A stretch of 61,962 nucleotides of DNA from Alphaproteobacteria bacterium (GCA_016780765.1 JADHLH010000005.1:1-61962), one strand, 5' to 3'; counted from the stretch's first letter, positions 9,280 through 21,148 are shown. Notes: a model not told the origin generated them from the letters alone. Made by a program: numbers and translations.

Positions 9280-9789
9280 ATGAAGCTTTCCAATTTTTCA
9301 GGTAAAACAGTCGCAGTCATGGTGGCCAGCGGTTTTGATGAGGACCTGTTCATTGCCATTCAGCGTGCAATGATGTCGGTCAACGCCAAGCTCCGCATTG
9401 TGTCGCGCGAGGCCGGACTGACCAATGCCTGGAATGGAAGCAGCTGGGGCATGTCTTATCCTGCCGATGCCACATTGTCGACGACGCTCGCAATCGACTA
9501 TGACGCGCTGATTATCCCGACGGGCGAACGCCATTTCACTACATTGTCGGGCGAGGCGCATGCCAAGCGGATCATCCGTGCCTTTACGCGTGAAAACATG
9601 CCGGTACTGACGATTGGTGACGGCACACAGCTTCTGGATCTTGTCGACATTGCGGCACCCGCTATCGCCAAGGATACCGGTGTCGGTGTTGAGGGGACGC
9701 TTGTTGTTGCCACCAAGGACGCTTTCGAGGCTGGACTGGAGGCCTTAAACGAGGCCATTCTCGGTGACGGTGAAAGTGTTGCCGCCTAG
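9280..9789 (+). CDS. DJ-1/PfpI-like protein without the usual nucleophile
   Basis: This 169-residue protein looks like the DJ-1/PfpI flavodoxin-like fold, closest in feel to the C-terminal domain of large catalases. It begins GKTVAVMVASGFDEDLF, typical of the first strand and its conserved acidic residue. The nucleophile-elbow position reads LTIGDGTQLL, where active members have a Cys (ICHG or similar). It therefore probably lacks glyoxalase, protease or deglycase activity and may be structural or binding. The ATG at 9280 follows caggag; an in-frame upstream start at 9205 lacks support. It stands alone between the cox locus and DUF1289. Confidence 0.6.
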   Translation: MKLSNFSGKTVAVMVASGFDEDLFIAIQRAMMSVNAKLRIVSREAGLTNAWNGSSWGMSYPADATLSTTLAIDYDALIIPTGERHFTTLSGEAHAKRIIRAFTRENMPVLTIGDGTQLLDLVDIAAPAIAKDTGVGVEGTLVVATKDAFEAGLEALNEAILGDGESVAA

Positions 9790-9839
9790 GTAAGGCTGCC
9801 GGATGTGGTGTGGCGCAGCGAAAGTCGCGTCGCCGCAGC

Positions 9840-10079
9840 ATGACAGGAAAAACTCTGGTGTCTTCTTCTTTTGAACAGGCTCTGCCATCACCTTGCGTTT
9901 CGGTCTGCCAGATCGATCCGGTGACTGGTAATTGCCTCGGTTGTCATCGCACCCGTAGTGAAATCGCTGCGTGGCGGGATATGTCCGCCGATGCGCAGCG
10001 TGACCTGCTTGATGATCTGCGTCAGCGCCGACAGGATGCCACTGGCGTCAGGCGGCGCCCGACACGGCGGCGCGCCTGA
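9840..10079 (+). CDS. DUF1289-family small Cys-rich protein
   Basis: This 79-residue protein carries the DUF1289 pattern: PSPCVSVCQID followed by CLGCHRTRSEIAAW. The four cysteines are likely metal or Fe-S ligands. The C-terminus is strongly basic (RRRPTRRRA). Function is unknown; the family is widespread in proteobacteria. The start is uncertain: the ATG at 9840 has no clear Shine-Dalgarno, and an in-frame GTG at 9810 would add 10 basic residues. Confidence 0.72.
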   Translation: MTGKTLVSSSFEQALPSPCVSVCQIDPVTGNCLGCHRTRSEIAAWRDMSADAQRDLLDDLRQRRQDATGVRRRPTRRRA

Positions 10080-10130
10080 TTTGGTCAGGCCACAATAACA
10101 GCAGGCAGGATATTGACCGCCCGCAATGGA

Positions 10131-11177
10131 ATGACAGCCCAGACTATGAATACATCCCGACTTAACACCATCCTTGAGACAACAGGTTGGGTCCTTGCTG
10201 ACGGCGCCACCGGCACCAACCTGTTTCAAGCCGGCCTTCAAACAGGCTATCCCCCCGAATTATGGAATGTTGAGCGGCCAGAGGATATTACCGCGCTGCA
10301 CACCTCGTTCATTGATGCTGGCTCACAACTGATCCTGACCAATTCGTTTGGTGGTACGGCGCATCGGCTGCGGCTTCATGCAGCGCAGGACCGGGTTGGT
10401 GAGCTGAATCTGGCGGCGGCGAAACTGGCCTGCCATGCGGCTGATAGCGGCCGTGACAGGCATGGACACGAGATTGTTGTCGCCGGATCAATCGGCCCAA
10501 CCGGCGAGCTGTTCGCACCGATGGGCGCGCTGGATCACACTGATGCGCTGGCTGCCTTTACCGAACAGGCCGAAGAGCTGGCTGCTGGCGGTGTTGATCT
10601 GTTGTGGATTGAGACGATGTCATCACTCGAAGAAGTAAGTGCGGCAATAGAAGCAGCTTCGGCTGTTGGCCTGCCTGCTGCATCCTGCATGACATTTGAT
10701 ACGGCGGCACGCTCGATGATGGGGGTCACCCCGGCTGACTTTGCCAGCCAGTCAATCAGCTTCGGCGCTGATTATGTAGGGGCAAACTGCGGTATTGGGC
10801 CGGCCGAATTGCTGCATTCGGTGTCCGGGATCATGGCCACCGCCAGCGTACCGGTAATCGCCAAGGGCAATTGCGGCATTCCCGCCTATCTGGATGGCGC
10901 GATCCATTATCACGGCACCCCTGAATTGATGGCAGACTACGCCTGCCTTGCGCGCGATGCCGGGGTCCGGATCATTGGTGGATGTTGCGGAACGACCCCC
11001 GATCACGTGGCGGCGATGCGCGCCGCGCTGGTATCGACACCGCAGCGTCCGTTCGATCAGGGCCGCGTTGATGCGGCATTGGGAACGGCATGGAAGGACC
11101 TGGCGAACACCACCGATCACAATGATGGAAAATGGACCGGCGGACGCCGCCGTTCACGCCGCCGCCAAGACATCTGA
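10131..11177 (+). CDS. homocysteine S-methyltransferase, betaine-type
   Basis: The protein (about 348 residues) is a zinc-dependent homocysteine methyltransferase barrel. It shows the N-terminal LADGATGTNLFQAG, the NSFGG loop, GANCGIGP with one zinc Cys, and IIGGCCGTTPDH with the other two. The length and the ATGTNLF start resemble alphaproteobacterial betaine-homocysteine methyltransferases. MetH N-terminal modules are similar, but no cobalamin domains follow, so this is a stand-alone enzyme. It would make methionine, and dimethylglycine if betaine is the donor. Starts at 10113 (TTG), 10131 and 10146 are all possible and none has a strong ribosome site. The tail after residue 300 is basic and repetitive (RRRSRRRQD). 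Confidence 0.82.
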   Translation: MTAQTMNTSRLNTILETTGWVLADGATGTNLFQAGLQTGYPPELWNVERPEDITALHTSFIDAGSQLILTNSFGGTAHRLRLHAAQDRVGELNLAAAKLACHAADSGRDRHGHEIVVAGSIGPTGELFAPMGALDHTDALAAFTEQAEELAAGGVDLLWIETMSSLEEVSAAIEAASAVGLPAASCMTFDTAARSMMGVTPADFASQSISFGADYVGANCGIGPAELLHSVSGIMATASVPVIAKGNCGIPAYLDGAIHYHGTPELMADYACLARDAGVRIIGGCCGTTPDHVAAMRAALVSTPQRPFDQGRVDAALGTAWKDLANTTDHNDGKWTGGRRRSRRRQDI

Positions 11178-11298
11178 CCTTGCCTGACAAGCCGGGTGCG
11201 GAAGCCAGTTGCGGAAGCCCGGCATTATTTGCATACTGCGCGCGATTTCGGGCCGGATGGCCGCTACCCTGACCCTTGTCCAAGCTGGAGTTTCTATA

Positions 11299-13068
11299 AT
11301 GCACGCCTTCCGCTCACACACCTGTGGCGCGCTGACCGAAGCGCATGTTGGCCAGACCGTGCGCCTGTCCGGCTGGATCAATCGCAAGCGTGACCATGGC
11401 CAGCTGGTTTTTGTTGATCTGCGCGATCATTACGGGCTGACACAATGCGTGGCAGATTCCTCCGATGATACATTCGCTGCGGTCGAGGTGACGCGGCTTG
11501 AATCGGTGGTGACCATCACCGGCACGGTGTTGAAGCGCAGTGACGAGACGATCAACACCGCATTGCCAACCGGCCACATCGAGGTGCGTATCGAATCCTT
11601 CGATGTGCAATCCGCAGCAGACACCCTGCCTTTGCAGGTCAATTCGGATACGGATTCTGGCGAGGAAACGCGCCTGCGCTATCGCTATCTTGATCTGCGC
11701 CGGACGCGTCCGCATGACAATATCATGCTGCGTGCCAGCATCATCCAGTCCATCCGGGCGCGCATGGTGGCGCAGGATTTTACCGAATTTCAGACACCGA
11801 TCCTGACAGCATCATCCCCCGAAGGCGCGCGTGATTTTCTGGTTCCGGCGCGCCTGCACCCCGGCAAGTTCTATGCCCTGCCGCAGGCACCACAACAATT
11901 CAAACAGCTGGTCATGGTGTCGGGTTTTGACCGCTATTTCCAGATTGCGCCCTGCTTCCGCGACGAAGACAGCCGGGCCGATCGCAGCCCGGGTGAATTC
12001 TACCAGCTCGACCTTGAGATGAGCTTTGTTGAACAGCAGGACGTATTTGATGCGGTGGAACCGGTCATCCGCGGCGTGTTTGAAGAATTTTCCGACAAGG
12101 CGGTGGATCAGGAATTCGTCCATATCCCCTTTGCTGACTCAATGCTGAAATACGGCAATGACAAGCCCGATTTGCGGATCCCGATCGAGATTTGCGACGT
12201 TACCGATATCTTCCGCGGGTCAGGCTTTTCAATCTTTGCCAAGGCTGTTGATAACGGGTCTGTGGTGCGCGCTGTGCCGGGTCCCAAATGTGGCAGCCGT
12301 GCTATTGCTGACAGGATGAACAGCTGGGCCCAGTCCGAAGGTGCGCCGGGGATGGGCTATATCATCTATGGTGAGGGTGAGGCACGTGGACCGGTGGCCA
12401 AAGCGCTGGGACCGGAAAAGGCCGAGGAAATCAGACAGGCAACCGGTGTTGGTGATGGCGATGCGGTGTTCTTTGCCTGCGCTGCCGAATCTGATGCTGC
12501 GACACTGGCTGGCCGCGCGCGGGTCCGCATTGGCGAGGAGCAGGGTCTGATCGATCCTGACGTATTCAGATTTGCCTGGATTGTCGATTTTCCGATGTTC
12601 GAACGCGATGAGACAACCGGCAGGATTGATTTCTCGCACAACCCCTTTTCCATGCCGCAGGGCGGGTTGAAGGCGCTGGAAGAACAAGACCCGCTGACAA
12701 TCAATGCCTGGCAGTATGATCTGGTTTGCAACGGGGTCGAGCTGTCATCAGGTGCGATCAGGAATCATCTGCCCGAGGTGATGTACAAGGCTTTCGAGAT
12801 TGCCGGTTATGACGCCAGCGTTGTCGATGAGAAGTTCCCGGCGATGATCAATGCGTTCCGGTTTGGCGCCCCGCCGCACGGTGGTATTGCGCCCGGCATT
12901 GACCGCATCGTGATGCTGATTGCCGATGAGCCAAATATTCGTGAGATCATTCTGTTCCCGATGAACGGCAAGGCTGAGGATTTGATGATGGCCGCGCCGT
13001 CATCGGTTGATGATGCCGCGCTTGCCGAACTGCATATCCGCCGCGCGCCAGTTCCCAAAAAGACCTGA
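11299..13068 (+). CDS. aspS: aspartyl-tRNA synthetase, bacterial type
   Basis: This 589-residue class II synthetase has an N-terminal OB-fold anticodon domain, motif 2 ([17 protein letters not shown]), the bacterial GAD insertion, and motif 3 ([12 protein letters not shown]). Residue H33 sits in RKRDHG, where discriminating enzymes such as that of E. coli have Leu. A His there is a hallmark of non-discriminating enzymes that also charge tRNA-Asn, which would require GatCAB. The ATG at 11299 follows a ctggag site; a longer in-frame extension to 11209 matches nothing. It reads toward ctaA, which is on the other strand. Confidence 0.95.
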   Translation: MHAFRSHTCGALTEAHVGQTVRLSGWINRKRDHGQLVFVDLRDHYGLTQCVADSSDDTFAAVEVTRLESVVTITGTVLKRSDETINTALPTGHIEVRIESFDVQSAADTLPLQVNSDTDSGEETRLRYRYLDLRRTRPHDNIMLRASIIQSIRARMVAQDFTEFQTPILTASSPEGARDFLVPARLHPGKFYALPQAPQQFKQLVMVSGFDRYFQIAPCFRDEDSRADRSPGEFYQLDLEMSFVEQQDVFDAVEPVIRGVFEEFSDKAVDQEFVHIPFADSMLKYGNDKPDLRIPIEICDVTDIFRGSGFSIFAKAVDNGSVVRAVPGPKCGSRAIADRMNSWAQSEGAPGMGYIIYGEGEARGPVAKALGPEKAEEIRQATGVGDGDAVFFACAAESDAATLAGRARVRIGEEQGLIDPDVFRFAWIVDFPMFERDETTGRIDFSHNPFSMPQGGLKALEEQDPLTINAWQYDLVCNGVELSSGAIRNHLPEVMYKAFEIAGYDASVVDEKFPAMINAFRFGAPPHGGIAPGIDRIVMLIADEPNIREIILFPMNGKAEDLMMAAPSSVDDAALAELHIRRAPVPKKT

Positions 13069-13092
13069 CAGCCGGCCTGACGGCAAGCCTGC

Positions 13093-14124
13093 TCAGGCAG
13101 GGAACCGGTGCACTGTCCAGAGCGTCAGGCCCAGCAGAACAACTGCACCGGCCTGGTGCAAACCACCCAGCGATACTGGCACGCCCTGCAACAGCACGGT
13201 GATGCCCAGCCCGAACTGGACCAGCACCATCATCATGGCCAGCATGCCCGGAAGGCGGCTGGTGTGATGGCGCATGGCGCGCAGGCCGAATGCCAGAACT
13301 GTCAGCATCGCCAGCACCGCAATCCAGCGATGATGAAACTGCGCCGAGGCCGGGTTCTCAAAGGCATCCATGACGCCGTCATCGCCATATTCCACCGGTA
13401 CCAGACCGCTGCCCATCAACGGATATTCATTATAGAGAAGGCCGGCATCCATTCCGGCGACCAATGCGCCGGCAAGAATGGTCACGGCAACAACCGTCAG
13501 CGCACCAAACCCTAGCCCGCGCGGCAATCCTGCCCGTCCGTGGCGGATATCAAGGGCGGTCCATATCAGCGCTGAAAAGATCACAAGCGCCATGCCGAGA
13601 TGTGTTGCCAGCCTGTATTGTGATACGGTGGCATCATCTGACAGCCCTGATTTTACCATCCACCAGCCGATCACCCCCTGTGTACCACCAAGCACAAGCA
13701 GCAGCAGCAGCCGGCCACCGAAGCCGTTCGGGACCCGCTTGGTCAGCATCAGGAACAACAGTGGTCCGACAAACGCAACACCCAGAAGCCGTCCCCACAA
13801 TCGGTGGAAATATTCCCAGAAGAAAATCTGTTTGAAGCCGGCCATGTCCATGCCGAAATTGAAGGATTCATATTCTGGCGAGGCAATGTAAAGCGCGTAG
13901 ACACGCTCCCACTCGGCTTCTGTCAGCGGTGGCAATGTTCCCATCAAGGGACGCCATTCGACCATCGACAGCCCGCTGCCGGTCAGGCGCGTAATACCGC
14001 CAATCACAACCATGATGGCCACCAGCAAGGCCATCGCCAGCAACCACCAGAACGCAAGATTGTCGGTCCGCTTCGCCATCGGCGCGCGGTTTGCAACCTC
14101 GCTTGCAGACATATATGACAACAT
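13093..14124 (-). CDS. ctaA: heme A synthase, CtaA type
   Basis: This integral membrane protein of about 343 residues converts heme O to heme A for cytochrome c oxidase. About eight hydrophobic helices are evident, starting FWWLLAMALLVAIMVVIGGI. The family motifs are present: TRLTGSGLSMVEWRPLMGTLPP near residue 45, EYFHRLWGR with heme-ligand-type H107, and HHRWIAVLA in the second half. The length fits alphaproteobacterial CtaA. The ATG at 14124 follows gggga by 6 bases; an ATG at 14142 has no such site. The gene ends 24 bases from the aspS stop, a convergent pair without a clear terminator. Confidence 0.93.
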   Translation of the reverse strand: MLSYMSASEVANRAPMAKRTDNLAFWWLLAMALLVAIMVVIGGITRLTGSGLSMVEWRPLMGTLPPLTEAEWERVYALYIASPEYESFNFGMDMAGFKQIFFWEYFHRLWGRLLGVAFVGPLLFLMLTKRVPNGFGGRLLLLLVLGGTQGVIGWWMVKSGLSDDATVSQYRLATHLGMALVIFSALIWTALDIRHGRAGLPRGLGFGALTVVAVTILAGALVAGMDAGLLYNEYPLMGSGLVPVEYGDDGVMDAFENPASAQFHHRWIAVLAMLTVLAFGLRAMRHHTSRLPGMLAMMMVLVQFGLGITVLLQGVPVSLGGLHQAGAVVLLGLTLWTVHRFPA

Positions 14125-14514
14125 CGTGGTTCCCCGAAACATGCGCGTGAGACGGCCCTCATCCGCAGAGGCGGTATAGCAAGCAGGACCCCGGCTTGCA
14201 AATCGTCAGAAATGCCGCATCACGCAGATTTCTGTCGCCGGTACATCTGGCGGGCACCGTGCCTGGCCATGCGCCACACCGGTGAAGTCAAATCGCGAAA
14301 AATGACGTAATCGGGCAAAGTTTTCATCGCAGGCATAGACCAGCAGGAAACGCTTTTTCTGATAGCGGGTTTCCCCCTTGCTTTCCTGTTGGACGCCCAT
14401 AGCCTCACATCTGACAGTTGTTCCTGCAGGCGAATTGATGCGTGTGTCCATGATCCTGTATGCCGAGACAAAACAGCCAGACAACAAAACAGACAGATAA
14501 GGGCATAAGATCAG
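14125..14514. other. 390-bp spacer between ctaA and the cysG-like gene
   Basis: No confident gene. A minus-strand reading frame from 14451 to 14206 (81 residues, MDTRINSPAG...) is open but has only a poorly spaced AGGA, and an overlapping frame ending at 14220 is also open, so codon choice does not decide. On the plus strand, ttgatg (14435-14440) and tatgcc (14459-14464) with an 18-bp gap could be a weak promoter for the sulfite reduction genes. Confidence 0.4.
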
Positions 14515-15432
14515 ATGGTTCAGCGCTTTCCTATATTTTTGGACCTTGGCAGTGCCGTGCCGCTTGTTGTCGGCGCCGACCATGGTCTTGCGGCCAAAAT
14601 CCGTCTTCTTGCCGGGTTCGCGCCAGTGGTCGATCTTGTTACCGGGATGGACTTGACGCCCGGTGAATTGCGCCACCCTCAGATGCGTCATATTACTGGC
14701 ATCGCATTGCAGGCCGCTGACAGCCTGTTTCGTGGGCGTCCGCTGATCATCATCGAAACAGGGGATCAGGCATTAAACATGCGCCTGGCAACCATCGCCC
14801 GCGACGCAGGTATACCGGTGAATGTTCCTGACTGTCCGCACCTCTGCAGTTTTTATCTCGGGGCGATTGTTGAACGTGATCTGGTAACGGTGGCAATTTC
14901 CACAAGCGGGTTTTCGCCAGTACTTGCGCAGCGGCTTCGCGCACGGCTTGAGGATATGCTGCCGACGGGATATGGTCGGCTTGCCACGTATCTAAATCGT
15001 ATCCGGCATCGGCTTCGCCATCTTCCGGCAGCCAGACGGCGCGGCCTTCAGCATCAGATCATCGAGAGTGATATCGGTGCACGAATCATCGATGGTGATT
15101 CCGTGCAAGCCGACAGCTGGGTGATTGCAAGGCTGACCACACAGCCGGCCAGCGGGTGTGGCAGGTTGCGTGTGATTGAGTCTGGCCATGATGATCCGGA
15201 TCATCTGCCACGACCTGCCGCCGAGGCGATCCGCAATGCAGATGTGATCATCCATCCGCAAGGCAGGCCGCCAGCCATGTTGTCGATAGCCCGCCGCGAG
15301 GTGGAGCTTCTGGCTGCCGCGCCAAAAGCGCGGCGCAAACTGGCTGATGAGCGGCTCGCCAGAGGTCTTGATGTGGTGATCCTGACCAATGACGGAATAG
15401 ACCGTACCGCCAGAGCGGGGATATCGGCATGA
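14515..15432 (+). CDS. CysG N-terminal-like siroheme synthase with degenerate SUMT tail
   Basis: Residues 1-200 resemble precorrin-2 dehydrogenase/sirohydrochlorin ferrochelatase. There is a Rossmann start (PLVVGADHGLAAKIRLLAG), a conserved catalytic-type Asp (NVPDCP, D106), the ISTSGFSPVLAQ segment and a helical dimerisation region. The dinucleotide glycine motif, usually GGG, reads GADHG. Residues 217-297 resemble the first half of uroporphyrinogen-III methyltransferase but are broken: the SAM motif GAGPGDP reads ESGHDDP, and the second half is missing. The protein should therefore finish siroheme but not methylate uroporphyrinogen. The next gene, sulfite reductase, overlaps by 4 bases and needs siroheme. 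Confidence 0.8.
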   Translation: MVQRFPIFLDLGSAVPLVVGADHGLAAKIRLLAGFAPVVDLVTGMDLTPGELRHPQMRHITGIALQAADSLFRGRPLIIIETGDQALNMRLATIARDAGIPVNVPDCPHLCSFYLGAIVERDLVTVAISTSGFSPVLAQRLRARLEDMLPTGYGRLATYLNRIRHRLRHLPAARRRGLQHQIIESDIGARIIDGDSVQADSWVIARLTTQPASGCGRLRVIESGHDDPDHLPRPAAEAIRNADVIIHPQGRPPAMLSIARREVELLAAAPKARRKLADERLARGLDVVILTNDGIDRTARAGISA

Positions 15433-17393
15433 GTGTTGTGACGTTTACTGCCAACAGGCTGGAGTCCGGATCGGTTGTCTGGCTGACCCATGATCTGTCC
15501 TGGACCGAGGATGTGCGACTTGCCGGAAAGTTCGATGATGAGGCGATCATTGCCGCGCGCGATATCGTCAATACCGCCGAACAATCCGATGAGATTGTCG
15601 CCGCTTATGAGGTTGCGGTGGATACGGGCGGCGAGGCATCGGCACGCGAGATGATCCGTGCTGCGCAAGGCCCCAGCATCCTGCCACCAACTGATAGCCG
15701 GGTAAATGAGGTGTTGCCAACGGGTGCAAGGGCGATGCTCACGGTACCATCAATCTATCATTATGATTCCTTTGACCGGCGGTTTGTTGCCATGCGTGCG
15801 GCGCAGTTTCGCGATCAGGTTGAACGCCGTCTTCGAGGTGACCTTACCGAGGATGAATTCAAGCCGCTGCGCTTGCAAAACGGTCTGTATCTGCAGCTGC
15901 ACGCCTATATGTTGCGCGTTGCCATTCCTTATGGGGTATTGTCCAGCCATCAGATGCGTGGGCTGGCGGGGATTGCGCGCGATTTCGACCGCGGATTTGG
16001 TCATTTCACCACCCGCCAGAACATCCAGTTCAACTGGATCAAACTTGTTGAAGCACCTGACATTCTGGACAGACTTGCCAGTTTTGACATGCATGCCATC
16101 CAGACATCGGGGAATTGCATCCGCAATGTGACCTCTGACCCGCTGGCCGGGGCGGCACATGATGAAGTGCAGGATCCGCGTATCTGGGCCGAAATCATTC
16201 GCCAATGGTCGACGCTGCACCCTGAATTTGCCTTTCTGCCGCGCAAATTCAAGATTGCCATTTCAGCCGGGGCCGAGGACCGGGCAGCAACAGCCTTCCA
16301 TGATATCGGCCTGCGCCTTGCGCTGAGCAGAAATGGTGAGACCGGTTTTCGCGTGTTTGTTGGCGGTGGTCAGGGGCGCACGCCGCGGGTGGCGCGCAAG
16401 CTGGCCCACTTCATTCCTGCACGGCACTTGCTGTCCTATCTGGAATCTATCATGCGGGTCTATAACGCCGCTGGTCGCCGCGATAACATCTACAAGGCAC
16501 GGATCAAAATTCTTGTCGATGACATGGGAATCGAAAGTTTTGGCGAGGCGGTGAATAATGAATGGCAGGTGACAAAGGACACCACAATTGATCTGCCTTT
16601 GTCCGAATATCGACGCATCGCCGGTTACTTCGCCCCGGCTGATTTGCCTGCTGCTGCATCGGCCAGGGCGGCGCGTGATAATCCGGCATTTGCCCGCTGG
16701 TATCGTAGCAATGTCATGCCGCATCACACACAAGGCTATGCCAATGTCAGCCTGTCGCTGAAATCTGCCGGCAGGCCGCCCGGTGATGCCGCGGCGTCGG
16801 AAATGGAGGTGATGGCGGCACTGGCTGAAACATATGGTCGTGGTGAATTGCGTGTCACCTATACGCAGAACATCATCATCCCGCATGTGCGGTGCGATCA
16901 ACTGACCGCGCTGTTCGAAGACGCGCTGAAAGCTGGGCTTGCCGGGGCTGAGGAAGGGCTGATCAGCGATATGATTGCCTGCCCGGGGCTGGATTATTGC
17001 AATCTTGCCAATGCCAGGTCACTGCCGCTTGCCGAGAAGATTTTTCAGCGCTTTCCCGATCCTGACCGGCGGGCCGAAATCGGAAAGTTGCGATTGAACA
17101 TTTCGGGCTGCATCAATGCCTGCGGGCATCATCATGCCGCCGATATCGGTATTCTGGGCGTGAACAAGAAGGGTGTGGAACATTACCAGATTTCGCTTGG
17201 TGGGCGCGCCGACGAGGCGGCGGCCATTGGCCGGATCATCGGACCTTCTTTTGCCGAGGATGAGGTGCCGGCAGTGATCGAGGAAATTGTGAATGTCTAT
17301 CTGGCTGGCAGAGAGAGGGATGAACGCTTTGCTGATCATCTGCTTCGCGTCGGGCTGACGCCGTTCAAACAGGCTGTCTATGGCGATGACTGA
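15429..17393 (+). CDS. cysI: DUF2849-CysI fusion: sulfite reductase hemoprotein
   Basis: The 654-residue protein has an N-terminal DUF2849 domain (residues 1 to about 65, FTANRLESGSVVWLT... TEDV), a linker, and from about residue 105 a complete siroheme/[4Fe-4S] sulfite reductase. The hemoprotein shows LRLQNGLYLQLHAYMLR, HFTTRQNIQFNW, NCIRNVTSDPLAG and cluster ligands C518, C524, C561 and C565 (CPGLDYC, CINAC). It reduces sulfite to sulfide with six electrons, probably from ferredoxin. In many alphaproteobacteria DUF2849 is a separate small gene just upstream of cysI, so the join is notable. No internal ribosome site or start is obvious between the parts. DUF934 follows, overlapping the end. 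Confidence 0.92.
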   Translation: MSVVTFTANRLESGSVVWLTHDLSWTEDVRLAGKFDDEAIIAARDIVNTAEQSDEIVAAYEVAVDTGGEASAREMIRAAQGPSILPPTDSRVNEVLPTGARAMLTVPSIYHYDSFDRRFVAMRAAQFRDQVERRLRGDLTEDEFKPLRLQNGLYLQLHAYMLRVAIPYGVLSSHQMRGLAGIARDFDRGFGHFTTRQNIQFNWIKLVEAPDILDRLASFDMHAIQTSGNCIRNVTSDPLAGAAHDEVQDPRIWAEIIRQWSTLHPEFAFLPRKFKIAISAGAEDRAATAFHDIGLRLALSRNGETGFRVFVGGGQGRTPRVARKLAHFIPARHLLSYLESIMRVYNAAGRRDNIYKARIKILVDDMGIESFGEAVNNEWQVTKDTTIDLPLSEYRRIAGYFAPADLPAAASARAARDNPAFARWYRSNVMPHHTQGYANVSLSLKSAGRPPGDAAASEMEVMAALAETYGRGELRVTYTQNIIIPHVRCDQLTALFEDALKAGLAGAEEGLISDMIACPGLDYCNLANARSLPLAEKIFQRFPDPDRRAEIGKLRLNISGCINACGHHHAADIGILGVNKKGVEHYQISLGGRADEAAAIGRIIGPSFAEDEVPAVIEEIVNVYLAGRERDERFADHLLRVGLTPFKQAVYGDD

Positions 17394-17802
17394 ACCGCAC
17401 CGACACAGCGTCTGGTTCGACCTGCAAAGCGGCAGACCGGCACGCGCTGGCCAGCGCACCAACGCCCTAGAGGCAAGCGGGTCACTGGCTGATCTGGCTG
17501 ATCTGCCAACCGACGGTGCGGGAAGGCTGCAGCCACCTGTCAGTATATACTTTGCCTCTTTTTCCGATGGCCGCGGCTTTACTCTGGCGCGCCATCTTCG
17601 TGAGATAGTTGGCTATCGTGACAAGCTTCTGGCCTGCGGTCACCTGATTCCCGATCAGGCTGATTATCTGCGCCGGTGCGGGTTCACCCATGTTGAGATT
17701 GACAGGATAACCGAGACCCAATGGCGGCGCTCTCTGGCCCTGTCACCACCACCGATGCAACGCGTATTGTCAACGCCCGCAAGCCGCAGCGCGACACCCT
17801 AA
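17380..17802 (+). CDS. DUF934 protein of the sulfite reductase operon
   Basis: This 140-residue protein matches DUF934, a short family linked to sulfite reductase in alphaproteobacteria and often called a putative oxidoreductase. Its core includes FASFSDGRGFTLARHLRE, YRDKLLACGHLIPDQADYLRRCGF and VEIDRITETQWRRSL. The start overlaps the end of cysI by 14 bases (or 8 if the second ATG is used), so it is co-translated. Its molecular role is unproven; it may assist CysI assembly or electron delivery. Confidence 0.85.
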   Translation: MAMTEPHRHSVWFDLQSGRPARAGQRTNALEASGSLADLADLPTDGAGRLQPPVSIYFASFSDGRGFTLARHLREIVGYRDKLLACGHLIPDQADYLRRCGFTHVEIDRITETQWRRSLALSPPPMQRVLSTPASRSATP

Positions 17803-17895
17803 CCCCTTGTCCCGCGGCACACACGCCGCTATGTGTGTGTCTGCATGTGCTGTGTCACTGCAGCGCAAGCCCTTGTTCCGGAACAAACGGCATAA

Positions 17896-18960
<1,065 letters not shown>

Positions 18961-18995
18961 GACGCATCCACCTCTATCTTTTTTTAGCTATCTGC

Positions 18996-19024
18996 TTGAC
19001 ATTGCTGGGCCTTGGGCCCAATTA
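18996..19024 (+). promoter_or_regulatory. groESL promoter
   Basis: A perfect -35 TTGACA (18996-19001) is followed after 17 bp by a -10-like CAATTA (19019-19024). Transcription would start near 19031, just before the CIRCE element, matching HrcA-repressed promoters. Confidence 0.7.
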
Positions 19025-19037
19025 ACCGGTGTGCGAA

Positions 19038-19064
19038 TTGGCACTCGCTGTCAGTGAGTGCCAG
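19038..19064 (+). promoter_or_regulatory. CIRCE element (HrcA operator)
   Basis: ttggcactc and gagtgccag are 9-base arms separated by 9 bases. The arms pair at 8 of 9 positions, and they match the CIRCE consensus TTAGCACTC-N9-GAGTGCTAA closely. It lies between the promoter and groES, so HrcA should repress the operon. HrcA itself is not encoded in this window. Confidence 0.92.
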
Positions 19065-19101
19065 CACGTTAAATTGCAACTCAACTGGAGGAGAAAGAGG
19101 C

Positions 19102-19389
19102 ATGAAATTCAGGCCCCTTCACGACCGTGTGCTGGTTCAGCGTTTGGAATCGGAAGAAAAGACCGCTGGCGGCATTATCATTCCTGACACGGCCAAGGAA
19201 AAGCCCATGGAGGGCAAGGTTGTTGCTGTTGGCGCAGGTGCGCGTGACGAGCAAGGCAAGGTACAGCCGCTCGACGTCAAGGCTGGCGACAGCATCCTGT
19301 TTGGCAAATGGTCGGGAACCGAAGTCAAGATCGACGGTCATGATTATCTGATCATGAAAGAATCCGACATCATGGGAATCATCGACTGA
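19102..19389 (+). CDS. groES: co-chaperonin GroES
   Basis: This 95-residue GroES caps the GroEL folding cage. It begins [19 protein letters not shown], has the mobile-loop segment [10 protein letters not shown], and ends [14 protein letters not shown]. The ATG at 19102 follows a purine-rich ggaggagaaagagg. An in-frame extension upstream to 19012 is rejected because it would overlap the CIRCE element. groEL follows 51 bases later in the same operon. Confidence 0.98.
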   Translation: MKFRPLHDRVLVQRLESEEKTAGGIIIPDTAKEKPMEGKVVAVGAGARDEQGKVQPLDVKAGDSILFGKWSGTEVKIDGHDYLIMKESDIMGIID

Positions 19390-19434
19390 TTTCCCGCTCT
19401 TTATCGTCTTGACTGAACTCTAATAGAAGGATGA

Positions 19435-21090
<1,656 letters not shown>

Positions 21091-21117
21091 CCCCACCCCT
21101 TGTCATGAAAAATGTCA

Positions 21118-21148
21118 GGCCGGAGGGATATACCCTCCGGCCTTTTTT
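21118..21148 (+). terminator. intrinsic terminator of groESL
   Basis: A perfect 10-bp stem (ggccggaggg 21118-21127; ccctccggcc 21133-21142) with loop atata is followed by six T residues. It lies 28 bases after the groEL stop and 11 bases before the end of the leftward antitoxin gene. Confidence 0.95.

Noticed and set aside
14206-14691. Minus-strand 161-codon gene opposite the start of the CysG-like gene
   Set aside because: Its first 80 codons overlap the CysG-like gene antisense. Only the last 81 codons fall in the spacer, and those have weak translation signals.
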